DNA of 64,000 nucleotides from Nitrososphaera sp. (GTDB lineage: Archaea > Thermoproteota > Nitrososphaeria > Nitrososphaerales > Nitrososphaeraceae). Position 1 is the stretch's first letter. Each line of letters begins with the position of its first letter. The notes below the pieces were generated by a model, which was not told the origin of the DNA, searched no databases, and saw only the letters and a list, made by a program, of their open reading frames with translations. The position numbers and the translations under genes are program-made. Location of the stretch: contig JAJUFP010000004.1 in assembly GCA_029263715.1 (NCBI GenBank), positions 124,001 to 188,000 on the forward strand, read 5' to 3'. Positions 34,429 to 43,263 of the stretch are shown in pieces.

Positions 34429-35601
34429 ATGCTGGAAGACGGTACTATTTTTGAAGGCACTGGCTTTGGCTATCCAACCGAAATTGCCGGCGAGGTTGTT
34501 TTCAACACAGGGATGGTCGGGTATACCGAGACTCTGACAGATCCGTCGTACCGCGGTCAGATTCTTTGCATGACCTACCCGCTGATAGGCAACTACGGCG
34601 TTCCAAGCTTTGACATTAAAGACGAGTACGGCCTGCCCAAGTACTTTGAGTCAGACAAGATCCAAGTCAAGGCTCTTTTGATACATGACCTTTCAGACGT
34701 TGCAAGCCATTGGACCTGTACAAAGACTCTGGACCAGTGGCTGTACGAGGAAAAGATACCCGGCGTCTATGGAATTGACACGCGTGAGCTGACAAAGAAA
34801 CTGCGCGTGCACGGCGTGATGATGGGAGTCGTTTCAGTCTCAGACAAAGGCCCGGTGGACAATGCAAGGCTCAAAAAGCTGGTTGCAGGCGCCAAATACG
34901 AGGGTCTTAACTTCATGCCTGAGGTTTCAACTTCTGAAGTCAGGGAGTACGGCGACAAGGACAAGGATTGTGTCGTCCTTTTGGATACTGGCACCAAGTA
35001 CAGCATCATCCGAAACATCATGCGCACCGGCTACAGGGCAGTCCGTATGCCGTGGGATGCGTCGTATGACCAGATAATGTCGTACAAGCCCAAAGGTGTT
35101 GTGGTAAGCAATGGACCAGGGGATCCAAAGGTCTGCACCAGCACCATCAAGACGGCATCAAAACTCATCAAGACATCAACGCCAACGCTGGGCATATGCC
35201 TTGGAAACCAGATACTTGCGCTGGCCGGCGGGGCAGACACTTACAAATTAAAGTTCGGCCACAGGGGTCAGAACAAGCCCTGTGTTGATTTGCGTGACAA
35301 CCAAGCGTATGTTACAAGCCAGAATCACGGTTACGGAATCGATCCAAAAAGCCTTGAAGGGACCGGCTTTAAGGTCTGGTTCTCAAACGCCGACGACGAT
35401 ACTGTGGAGGGAATCGAGCATTCCACAAAGCCGGTGATAGCGGTGCAATTCCATCCTGAAGCATCGCCTGGTCCCTACGACTGCATGTTTGTGTTTGACA
35501 GATTCAAGCAGATAATAGATTCAGGCCGCATAACAGACGGCGTAAAAGAGGCCGCCAAAAAGAAATCAAAAGGGGGGAGGAAGAGAGTCGCCAAAAGATG
35601 A
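34429..35601 (+). CDS. carA: Carbamoyl-phosphate synthase, small (glutaminase) subunit
   Basis: Splits glutamine and passes ammonia to CarB for arginine and pyrimidine synthesis. The 390-aa product has the CarA N-terminal domain (VVFNTGMVGYTETLTDPSYR). The class I glutaminase triad is visible as Cys in LGICLGNQILAL and His-Glu in FHPEASPGP. ATG 34429 is the first usable start, but coding-like sequence (IPTLQQTYTGYAAKL) continues upstream in frame. No ATG, GTG or TTG is available there before a stop at 34372. A TATA-like CTTAAATT lies at 34345-34352. The Lys-rich C-terminus overlaps carB. Confidence 0.9.
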   Translation: MLEDGTIFEGTGFGYPTEIAGEVVFNTGMVGYTETLTDPSYRGQILCMTYPLIGNYGVPSFDIKDEYGLPKYFESDKIQVKALLIHDLSDVASHWTCTKTLDQWLYEEKIPGVYGIDTRELTKKLRVHGVMMGVVSVSDKGPVDNARLKKLVAGAKYEGLNFMPEVSTSEVREYGDKDKDCVVLLDTGTKYSIIRNIMRTGYRAVRMPWDASYDQIMSYKPKGVVVSNGPGDPKVCTSTIKTASKLIKTSTPTLGICLGNQILALAGGADTYKLKFGHRGQNKPCVDLRDNQAYVTSQNHGYGIDPKSLEGTGFKVWFSNADDDTVEGIEHSTKPVIAVQFHPEASPGPYDCMFVFDRFKQIIDSGRITDGVKEAAKKKSKGGRKRVAKR

Positions 35602-38600
35602 GACCATAAAGAAGGTTCTTGTTCTCGGAAGCGGGGCAATCAAGATCGGAGAAGCAGGCGAAAGCCAGTAGCCTTGTGGGCCTGGCCGCAAATTTGACTA
35701 CTCCGGTTCTCAATGCCTCAAGGCGCTGGCCGAGGAAGGAATCAAGAGTGTCCTGATAAACCCCAACATAGCCACGATACAGACAGACACACGGTTTGCC
35801 GACAAGGTGTATCCGGTCCCCATAAACACCGACTACGTGGAGAAGGTGATCCAAGAAGAAAAGCCGGACTCTATAATGCTGGGCTTTGGCGGGCAGACGG
35901 CCCTAAACTGCGGAGTGGCCCTGCACGAGCGGGGCATACTGCAAAAGTACGGAATCAGGGTTCTTGGAACCCAGATAAACGGCATAGAGATCACAGAGGA
36001 CAGGCAGCTGTTCAAGGATGCCATGGCTAAGAGCAACGTTCCGGTTCTCCAGAGCCATGCCGTAAATTCCATCGAGGAGGCCAAAAAGGCAGCAAACGAG
36101 ATAGGATACCCGGTCATCATACGGGTGGCATACACCCTTGGCGGGCGCGGCGGCGGAGTTGCATACAACGAACTGGACCTTGAAGAAATTGTGCAGCGCG
36201 GCCTCAACCTGAGCATGGTGCACCAGGTCCTCATTGAAAAGTACGTAGGCCACTGGAAGCAGATAGAGTACGAGGTCATGCGGGACTATAGCGGCAACAG
36301 CATCATCGTCTGCAACATGGAAAACGTGCTTTCCATGCGCGTGCACACCGGCGACAACATCGTCATCGCGCCGTCGCAGACCCTGAACAACTTTGAATAC
36401 CACATGCTCCGGTCCGCTGCAATACGCGCCGTAAGCCACTGCGGTATAGTGGGTGAATGCAACATCCAGTTTGCCCTGGACCCCACGTCGGAGCAGTACA
36501 CGGCCATAGAGATAAACGCAAGGCTTTCCAGATCCTCGGCCCTTGCCAGCAAGGCCACCGGCTACCCGCTGGCGTACATGGCTGCCAAGATCGCTCTTGG
36601 GTACACCTTGCCAGAACTTCTCAACAAAATAACCAAGGTAACGACGGCCTGCTTTGAGCCGTCCCTTGACTACGTGGTCCTCAAGATGCCGAGGTGGGAC
36701 TTTAGCAAGTTTGAGCTGGTAAAGCGCAAGCTTGGAAGCGCGATGAAGTCCGTCGGCGAGGTGATGGCCATCGGCAGGAACTTTGAGGAGGTGCTGCAGA
36801 AGGCCATACGGATGTCGTCTATAGGCAAGGACGGCCTCGTGGCCAATGGAAACAGTCACCAAGAAACAGACATCGAACGGATTGAACAGGCGCTGCTGCA
36901 GCCAAACGACGAGATAATCTTTGCCGTGGTGCAGGCCATGAAGGCCGGCATGAGCATTGAGCGCATCTACCAGCTCTCGGCCATCGATCCGTGGTTCCTG
37001 ACAAAGATAAAGAACATCGTGGAGATGGAAGAGCAGCTCATCAAGGCCGGCAACTTTGACCCAGAGGTTGTCAGGAAGGCCAAAAAGATCGGTTTTTCAG
37101 ACCGGCAGATAGCCCGCTGCTTCAACTCGGACGAGATGCAGGTAAGAAGCCTGCGGGAGAAAGCAGGGATAAGGCCAGTTGTCAAACAGATAGACACCCT
37201 GGCTGCTGAATGGCCAGCCAAGACCAACTACCTGTACCTGACGTACGGCGGCATTGCCGACGACGTAGTGGTCAAGGACGTCAAAAACAAGAGCAGGATG
37301 ATAGTGCTTGGCGCCGGGCCGTACAGGATTGGAAGCAGCGTCGAGTTTGACTGGGGCACCGTCAACATGGTCTGGGGCCTCAAGGAAAACGGCGTCAAAG
37401 AGATATCGGTCATCAACTGCAACCCGGAGACCGTTTCAACCGACTACGACATCTGCGACCGGCTTTACTTTGAAGAGCTTACACTTGAGCGCGTCCTGGA
37501 CATCTGCGACAAGGAGCATCCCACAGGCATCGTTACCTGTGTCGGCGGCCAGACAGCTAACAACCTGACCCCCAAGCTGGCCAAGAACGGTATAAAGATA
37601 ATCGGGACCAGCAGCGAGGATGTTGATAGGGCAGAGGACAGGGCCAAGTTCGGGCAGCTCTTGGACCAAGTGGGAATCAAGCAACCGGCCTGGAGCAAGT
37701 TTACCAGCCTTGCAGAGGCAAAGGGATTTGCAGAGTCTGTCGGCTATCCTGTCTTGGTAAGGCCATCATACGTTCTAAGTGGGGCGGCAATGAAGGTAGT
37801 CTGGGGCGATCAGCAGCTGGAACGCTTCCTTACCGACGCCACCAACGTCAGCCCGGACCACCCGGTGGTCATCAGCAAGTTCCTGCAGGATGCTGCCGAA
37901 GTGGAGGTTGACGCAGTGGCCGACGGCAAGGACGTCGTTATCGGCGCGATAATAGAGCACATCGATAACGCCGGCATACATTCCGGTGATGCCATGATGT
38001 GCATACCACCTTGGAGACTAGACAGAAACACCATAGACACCATAACCGATTATACAGTCAGAATAGGCCGGTCGCTCAACGTCAAGGGACCTTTTAACAT
38101 ACAGTACCTGGTCAAAGACGACCAGGTTTCGGTGATAGAGGCCAACGTCAGGGCATCACGTTCGATGCCGTTTGTGTCAAAGTTTGCTGGCCTTAACCTG
38201 ATCAACCTAGCGGCAAAGGCCATGCTTGGACGGCCGCTTCCCGCCTCGGCCAAGGACCTCTGGCTCAAAGCCCCCGGCTTTGGAGTCAAGGTGCCGCAGT
38301 TCTCCTTCATGCAGCTGGAGGGCTCTGACATCGTCTTGGGAGTAGAGATGCAGTCCACCGGCGAGGTGGCCTGCTTTGGCAGCAGCTTCTACGATGCCCT
38401 GTCCAAGGCGTACATGGCTGCGGGATACTCGCTTCCCCTGTCGGGCTCTGCACTGATAACCATCGGTGGCCAGAAGAATAAGGAGAAGCTGCTTCCGCTG
38501 ATATCCATGATAACTTCGATGAACTACAAGATCTTGGCCACAGAGCACACCGCCGAGTTCATGGAGAACAACAAGGTCAAGGATGTGCAGCTGGTGCACA

Positions 38601-38872
38601 AGATAAGCGAGCCAAACCGCAAGCCCAACATCGCAGACTTGCTGTACGAACGCAAGATCGATTTCATAATAAACATCCCGGCCACCTCGACCATTGAAAA
38701 GTACGTTGGGATGCTGTACGACGAGTACCAGATCCGAAGAAAGGCCGTCGAGATGGGAGTTCCAGTGCTGACGACGGCCGAGTCTGCCAGCTCCTTTATC
38801 AAGACGCTGCAGTGGCTCAGAAGCAACACCCCAAAGCTTGGGCCGCTTGGCAACTATGTCAAGCTTGACTAG
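35588..38872 (+). CDS. carB: Carbamoyl-phosphate synthase, large subunit, with TAG-bearing 30-nt insertion
   Basis: Makes carbamoyl phosphate from ammonia, bicarbonate and two ATP. Two ATP-grasp halves are intact (RVAYTLGGRGGGVAYNELDL, then VRPSYVLSGAAMKVVW), with an MGS-like C-terminal allosteric domain. Length without the insertion is about 1084 aa, which is normal. Two defects stand at the 5' end. Homology starts at PKDETIKKVLVLGSGAIKI, yet the preceding codon at 35588-35590, where the start should be, is TCG. Between GEAGE and FDYSGSQ lie 30 extra nt (35663-35692) with an in-frame TAG. A conventional caller would see only the part from 35807. It could be spliced, recoded, broken or mis-sequenced. 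Confidence 0.8.
35663..35692 (+). other. 30-nt in-frame insertion in carB with bulge-helix-bulge-like ends; candidate mini-intron
   Basis: This segment splits the universally contiguous CarB motif ..GEAGE|FDYSG... It carries TAG at 35669-35671. It folds: GCCAG (35664-35668) pairs with CTGGC (35682-35686), and inside it GCC (35671-35673) pairs with GGC (35679-35681). Just outside, GCG (35658-35660) pairs with CGC (35687-35689), leaving 3-nt bulges AAA (35661-35663) and AAT (35691-35693) on opposite strands, plus one G-A mismatch. Cutting after the second nucleotide of each bulge removes exactly 35663-35692 and rejoins GGC GAA to TTT GAC. This is the geometry of archaeal introns. Splicing is inferred. 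Confidence 0.5.
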
Positions 38873-39624
38873 AGCACGTTCTGCAGTACGGAAGTATCTC
38901 CAACTATCGAGCCGTCTAAAGTAACTACCATGCACTTTTGCACCGCGCTGTCCTGCTCAAGTATCCTGGAGATTATTGGCGACAAGGATCTCCGCGGGCT
39001 TCTTTCGCCAGAAGTGTACAGGTACTTGTTGAAGCTTGGCACTACTACAATATCCATAGTGCCATCTTCAGAAAATATAGAGTTCTTGTCCACCTGCAGG
39101 TAGACCCAGACTCGCTGGCCGTTGACTATGCTTCCTTTCTTTGTAAAGACAGGATGCAGGTGACCCATCACTATCCTGCTGACGTTTGAGCGAGCATCAG
39201 ACGGCATGCTGTGGCCGTGGACAAACAGCGTATCGCCAAGAACCATGCCCCTGCTGCTGATGACGTTTACCGACTCTGGAACCAGGTGCCGTATGTTGCC
39301 GTCATGGTTGCCGGGAACCAGATAAACGTCAGCTTTAGATGCCAGCTTTTTAAAAAAGCCGGGAATTTCGTCCCATTCCTGCTTGCTTATGGACCCGACA
39401 GAATTCTTGATATCGCCAAGCAGTATCAGGCCCTGCGCTTTTTCTGATTCAACTATTGAAAGCAGGTCCTCGGCCATCTCCTGGACAAGGCTTGAGCGGA
39501 CCGTGATACCCTTCGACCCAAGCTCTGACTCCAGTCCTATGTGCAGGTCAGAGACCGCGATGTAGCGCTTGTTTTCGTCATCCAGCAAAAGCGCAGCGTG
39601 TGGGTGCAGCGGGCGAACCTTCAA
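38869..39624 (-). CDS. Archaeal metallophosphoesterase (SbcD-related/MJ0037-like)
   Basis: 251-aa calcineurin-fold phosphoesterase. All metal motifs are present: SDLHIG, LGDIKN, VPGNHDGN, FVHGHS and MGHLHPV. It matches an archaeal group related to the Mre11/SbcD nucleases but short and stand-alone, often found beside ligase or helicase genes. The exact substrate is unknown. It overlaps the carB stop by 4 nt tail-to-tail. Confidence 0.85.
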   Translation of the reverse strand: MKVRPLHPHAALLLDDENKRYIAVSDLHIGLESELGSKGITVRSSLVQEMAEDLLSIVESEKAQGLILLGDIKNSVGSISKQEWDEIPGFFKKLASKADVYLVPGNHDGNIRHLVPESVNVISSRGMVLGDTLFVHGHSMPSDARSNVSRIVMGHLHPVFTKKGSIVNGQRVWVYLQVDKNSIFSEDGTMDIVVVPSFNKYLYTSGERSPRRSLSPIISRILEQDSAVQKCMVVTLDGSIVGDTSVLQNVL

Positions 39625-39669
39625 CTTGCAGCTTTATATCACGAATCGCGCAAATAAATCACTCGAAGG

Positions 39670-39969
39670 TTGTCAGAACAGACCGAGACTGGAAGCGTGA
39701 AATTGATGGTCTTCAGGCCCAGCGGGAAAAAGATCTGGACCGTCGTTGGCAAGGACAACGAATACTGGGTTGACCCTGAGACGGAATTCTGCTCCTGCAA
39801 CAGCTTTTACTTCAAGACCCTGTCTGGCGGAGAACCCTGCTACCATATCAGGGCCGTGAAAAAAAGCATGCAAAACGGCATTGGCGCAATAGAATTTGAC
39901 GATGAAGATTATCTGCGGATCCTTCAGGCCGTTGCAGAGGACGCTGAAAAGTTCCTGCTGCGCAGGTAA
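39670..39969 (+). CDS. SWIM zinc-finger protein, 99 aa
   Basis: Single-domain SWIM finger with the pattern CxCx(n)CxH: C-S-C in EFCSCNSFYF and C-Y-H in GGEPCYHIRA. A helical C-terminal part follows. SWIM fingers bind nucleic acid or proteins and, in archaea, occur near recombination and repair genes. TTG 39670 starts the product MSEQTETGSVKLM. It is divergent from the phosphoesterase and 40 nt before purD on the same strand. Confidence 0.82.
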   Translation: MSEQTETGSVKLMVFRPSGKKIWTVVGKDNEYWVDPETEFCSCNSFYFKTLSGGEPCYHIRAVKKSMQNGIGAIEFDDEDYLRILQAVAEDAEKFLLRR

Positions 39970-40009
39970 GCAGTCAAGCAATTTATTATCCAGCAGTTTT
40001 TACCCGGCT

Positions 40010-41296
40010 GTGACACCTGAGAAGGTCGTTCTGGTTATCGGTTCAGGCGGCAGGGAGCATGCCCTTGGTTGGAAGCTCGCCCAGAGCCGGCATGTTAAGA
40101 AGGTCTATTTTGCCCCTGGCAACGGCGGCACGTCTGAGAACGTTGGTATAAAGCAGAACGATATAGACAGGTTGGTATCTTTTGCCAAACAGTTTGGACA
40201 GGACTGCCTTGTCGTCGTCGGCCCGGAAGAGCCGCTCTCTCTGGGCGTTGCAGATGCCTTTGCAAGAGAAGGATTGAGGATATTTGGCCCTACAAAAGAC
40301 GCTGCCATGCTTGAGGCAAGCAAGGTCTTTGCCAAGGAGTTCATGCACAAGGCGGGTATACCCACCGCGCCCTTTGCAGTGTTTTCCGACGCAGGCAAGG
40401 CAAAGGACTACATCAGGGGCCAGGACAGGCCGCTGGTGGTCAAGGCCGACGGGCTTGCCGCCGGAAAAGGAGTCATAGTCTGCGACAATGCAGAGCAGGC
40501 CCTACAGGCTGTTGATGAGATCATGGTCAAAAAAGAGTTTGGCGCTGCCGGCAGCAAGATAGTTGTAGAGGAAAGGTTGTCAGGCGAAGAGGCCTCGTTT
40601 ATTGCCATCTGCGACGGCCAAACCATAATCCCGCTTGCTTCAAGTCAGGACCACAAGCGCGTCTTTGACGAAGACAGGGGCCCCAACACCGGCGGCATGG
40701 GCGCATACTCGCCGGCTCCGGTGGTAGACGACAAGCTCTACCACAAGATAGTCAGCCAAGTGATGGAGCCGGTGGTAAGGGAGATGAGAAACCGCGGAAC
40801 TCCATTCAAGGGTTTTTTGTACGCCGGCATAATGGTAGACGAAAAGACAAAAGAACCGTACGTGCTTGAATTCAACGCCCGCATGGGCGATCCTGAATGC
40901 CAGCCCATAATGATGCGGATGGAGTCCGACCTGTACGAATACATAGATGCTGCGGTGGACGGCAGACTGAAATCGATGCCGCCCATCCAATGGAAGGACA
41001 GGACTGCCGTATGCGTCGTAATCGCTTCAAAGGGCTATCCTGGCAGCTACGAAAAGGGTAAGGTGATCCAAGGGCTTGGCTCTGATTTTGGCCCCGATGT
41101 CATGGTATTTCACGCAGGAACGACAAGGAACAACAACGACGTCGTTACCAACGGAGGCAGGGTCCTTGGTGTCACGGCACTTGGAGACGATACAAGGCAG
41201 GCAATAGACAGGGCCTACCAGGCGGTCAAAAAGATAAAGATTGGCAACGATGAGCAGCACTACAGGACTGACATCGGAAGAAGGGCCCTTCGCTAA
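40010..41296 (+). CDS. purD: Phosphoribosylamine-glycine ligase
   Basis: Second step of purine synthesis, joining glycine to phosphoribosylamine with ATP. The 428-aa ATP-grasp product begins with the typical VVLVIGSGGREHALGWKLA. It has VVVGPEEPLSLGVADAF, DGLAAGKGVIVC, EERLSGEEASFIAI, GGMGAYSP and EFNARMGDPECQP. GTG 40010 is preferred because the TATA-like TTTATTAT lies 24-27 nt before it and homology begins at once. The longer frame from 39896 overlaps the SWIM gene. Confidence 0.95.
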   Translation: MTPEKVVLVIGSGGREHALGWKLAQSRHVKKVYFAPGNGGTSENVGIKQNDIDRLVSFAKQFGQDCLVVVGPEEPLSLGVADAFAREGLRIFGPTKDAAMLEASKVFAKEFMHKAGIPTAPFAVFSDAGKAKDYIRGQDRPLVVKADGLAAGKGVIVCDNAEQALQAVDEIMVKKEFGAAGSKIVVEERLSGEEASFIAICDGQTIIPLASSQDHKRVFDEDRGPNTGGMGAYSPAPVVDDKLYHKIVSQVMEPVVREMRNRGTPFKGFLYAGIMVDEKTKEPYVLEFNARMGDPECQPIMMRMESDLYEYIDAAVDGRLKSMPPIQWKDRTAVCVVIASKGYPGSYEKGKVIQGLGSDFGPDVMVFHAGTTRNNNDVVTNGGRVLGVTALGDDTRQAIDRAYQAVKKIKIGNDEQHYRTDIGRRALR

Positions 41297-41811
41297 AAGT
41301 ACACAAAGCCGTTGTCTGTGACCAGCGAGTCAAGCCTTCTATCAAACCTGCTCTGCGGCAGGCTTTCTATCACTTGAAAAGAGTAGCAGACCCCTACTGA
41401 AAACAGCGCCGGCCGCTGCGACAGAAACCTGTCATAGTAGCCCTTGCCGTAACCTATCCTAAAGCCGCTGCTGTCAAAGGCCACTCCCGGCACAAGAACC
41501 ATGTCCACGGTCTTGACGGGCCGTTTTGGAAGCGGCTCTTTAATTCCGTACTTGCCCTCAACTAGATCGTCTGGAGAAGTCATTTCATAAAAAAACATCT
41601 TGTCGCCCTCGATCCTTGGCAGGGCCAAAGTCTTGCCCTGGCTTTTGGCAGCCGTCATGATCATGTCTGTGCGCACTTCAGACCCTATGGCAGAATAGGC
41701 GCCCACAACATTTGCTGACTGGAACATGGCGCTTTTTATCACGTTTTCCTGCACAAGCTGGCTTAGCCTTTCCACCTCAGCAGGCGGCAGGGCATTGCGT
41801 TTCTCTAGCAT
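41293..41811 (-). CDS. 5-Formyltetrahydrofolate cyclo-ligase
   Basis: Recycles 5-formyl-THF to 5,10-methenyl-THF using ATP. The product ends with the diagnostic VLVPGVAFDSSGFRIGYGKG, then YYDRFL. The ATG at 41811 gives 172 aa and begins MLEKRNALPP. Family proteins have about 15-20 more residues first, and matching sequence (TIRKEKQKIRRLMLEKR) does continue upstream to the TAG of folD. The only candidate start there is CTG at 41868-41866, directly after that stop. A CTG start would give 191 aa. It follows folD, which makes the same folate form. Confidence 0.85.
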   Translation of the reverse strand: MLEKRNALPPAEVERLSQLVQENVIKSAMFQSANVVGAYSAIGSEVRTDMIMTAAKSQGKTLALPRIEGDKMFFYEMTSPDDLVEGKYGIKEPLPKRPVKTVDMVLVPGVAFDSSGFRIGYGKGYYDRFLSQRPALFSVGVCYSFQVIESLPQSRFDRRLDSLVTDNGFVYF

Positions 41812-41868
41812 CAGCCGGCGGATCTTTTGTTTTTCTTTCCTGATAGTGTGAGGCTTTTCAGCAGACAG

Positions 41869-42732
41869 CTACTGGTTCATCCCTTTGGCAACAGACGCCG
41901 CGGTGACAGTATTTTTCATGAGCATGGCGATGGTCATGGGCCCGACGCCACCGGGGACTGGGGTGATCCATGACGCCTTTTGCTTGACTGCCTCAAAGTC
42001 AACGTCGCCGGTAAGCTTGCCGTTTTGCCGGCTGGTGCCAACATCTATTACCACGGCCCCGTCCTTGACCATGTCCGCGGCAAGTGTAAACCGCTGGCGG
42101 TTGCCCACGGCCGTTATTATCAGGTCAGCCGCCCTCAGCTTGTCGGCAAGGCCTTTTGTCCTAGAGTGGCAGACGGTCACCGTTGCATTCTTTTCAAGAA
42201 GCATGAGCGCTAGCGGTATGCCAACCAGGTTGCTTCGATTGACTATAACCGCGTCCATTCCAGAGACACCTATCTTGTAGTAGTCTAAAAGCTCCATCAC
42301 GCCGGAGGGGGTGCATGGTTTGAGGACGGCCATCCCGTTTTGCAGCATCCCGGCACTGTACGGCGTCAGGCCGTCAACATCCTTGAAAGGACTTATGGTG
42401 TTGATAATGTCAAATTCATTGATGTGGGACGGCAGTGGCAGCTGCACCAGTATCCCGTGCACATGTTGATCGTTGTTTAAGAGCTGTACAAGCTCGACAA
42501 GCTCATGCTGCTTAAAGTTTGCAGCAAGCCGGTGGTCGCGGGTTGCAATACCAAGCTCAGACGCCGTCTTTTGCTTGCTGTTTACGTACGTTGTGGAAGC
42601 CGGGTCGTTTCCAACCAGCACTGTGGCAAGGCATGGCTGTACGCCGGTTTCTTTCAATTCTTCGGCTGCCTTTTTCACCCTTGCCTTGACTGCTGCAGAG
42701 ACTTCAAGCCCGCTGATTATCTTGGCTACCAA
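41869..42732 (-). CDS. folD: Bifunctional methylene-THF dehydrogenase/cyclohydrolase
   Basis: Interconverts 5,10-methylene-, methenyl- and 10-formyl-THF. The 287-aa product has the substrate motif TTYVNSKQKTASELGI with the catalytic Lys. VHGILVQLPLPSHIN and DVDGLTPYSAG follow. The NAD(P) region reads VIVNRSNLVGIPLALML, and the tail motif is TPVPGGVGPMTIAMLMKNT. TTG at 42732 gives normal family length. In-frame codons continue upstream to 43041, but the added sequence is unlike FolD and runs through a promoter. It is divergent from a membrane-protein gene and followed by the cyclo-ligase. Confidence 0.93.
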   Translation of the reverse strand: MVAKIISGLEVSAAVKARVKKAAEELKETGVQPCLATVLVGNDPASTTYVNSKQKTASELGIATRDHRLAANFKQHELVELVQLLNNDQHVHGILVQLPLPSHINEFDIINTISPFKDVDGLTPYSAGMLQNGMAVLKPCTPSGVMELLDYYKIGVSGMDAVIVNRSNLVGIPLALMLLEKNATVTVCHSRTKGLADKLRAADLIITAVGNRQRFTLAADMVKDGAVVIDVGTSRQNGKLTGDVDFEAVKQKASWITPVPGGVGPMTIAMLMKNTVTAASVAKGMNQ

Positions 42733-42786
42733 ACGATCAGCATGACTTGCGGACGTTATTTTGCTTTTGCGATTGCTGGCCAAAAC

Positions 42787-42798
42787 TAAATTAATAAG
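42787..42798. promoter_or_regulatory. Shared AT-rich promoter core between folD and divergent membrane-protein gene
   Basis: TAAATTAATAAG serves as a TATA-like box on the plus strand, 28 nt before ATG 42820. On the minus strand its complement CTTATTAATTTA lies upstream of folD. One core may thus fire both ways, or two boxes overlap. Confidence 0.4.
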
Positions 42799-42819
42799 AA
42801 TCGGGTAGTTTGGTTGCCG

Positions 42820-43263
42820 ATGGACAGTCAGTTTTTCCGCAGACGCTGGCTTGATTTCAGAAATGGCCACAGCATCTACCTTGCCTTCGTGCTTTCCTTC
42901 ATCAACTTTATACTCATAGTTTACAACCTTGGCATATCCCAGGCCCCTGTGTTCAAGGAAGCCCTCAGCAACGTGTGGATCTTTGCGGCCATCTTTATCC
43001 TGATATACATCCCGGCAGCCACGCTTATCGGATACTGGCATCGAAAAAAGCAGTACTCGGTGGAAAACGAGGCCTGGTTGCAGGAGAACTGGATATGGGC
43101 CTGGATATCAAATTACCAGATCCGGCTGATTGAGGGCAAGGCCACGCCAGAAGAAACCAAGCAGGTCAAAGAATACCTTGAAGCGATACTGAAAAAGCAG
43201 AAAAAAGAGTTCTTGATTGGACAGGACCAGGAAGACGCGCTTAACAAGCAACGCAGGTTCTGA
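42820..43263 (+). CDS. Two-helix membrane protein, 147 aa
   Basis: Starts MDSQFFRRRWLDFRNGHS. Two membrane helices follow (IYLAFVLSFINFILIVYNL and WIFAAIFILIYIPAATLIG), then a charged soluble tail with coiled-coil potential (ATPEETKQVKEYLEAILKKQ). This resembles a small archaeal membrane family, but I cannot name it. The ATG at 42820 fits the promoter spacing. An in-frame TTG two codons earlier is possible. It is convergent with a glycosyltransferase gene. Confidence 0.7.
   Translation: MDSQFFRRRWLDFRNGHSIYLAFVLSFINFILIVYNLGISQAPVFKEALSNVWIFAAIFILIYIPAATLIGYWHRKKQYSVENEAWLQENWIWAWISNYQIRLIEGKATPEETKQVKEYLEAILKKQKKEFLIGQDQEDALNKQRRF

Noticed and set aside
34368..34455. Short upstream ORF overlapping carA start
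   Set aside because: It is more simply explained by a one-base error in an A-run or by chance; it has no recognisable peptide and the TATA spacing is short.
35663..35692. TAG in carB read as pyrrolysine or another recoded amino acid
   Set aside because: The TAG sits inside an insertion absent from the CarB motif, not at a conserved position, and no pylT/pylS-like gene is visible in the window. Removal of the insertion explains the protein better.
35903..36862. Long minus-strand frame of 319 codons opposite carB
   Set aside because: Antisense of the ATP-grasp region; the sequence is unlike any protein and codon bias fits carB only.
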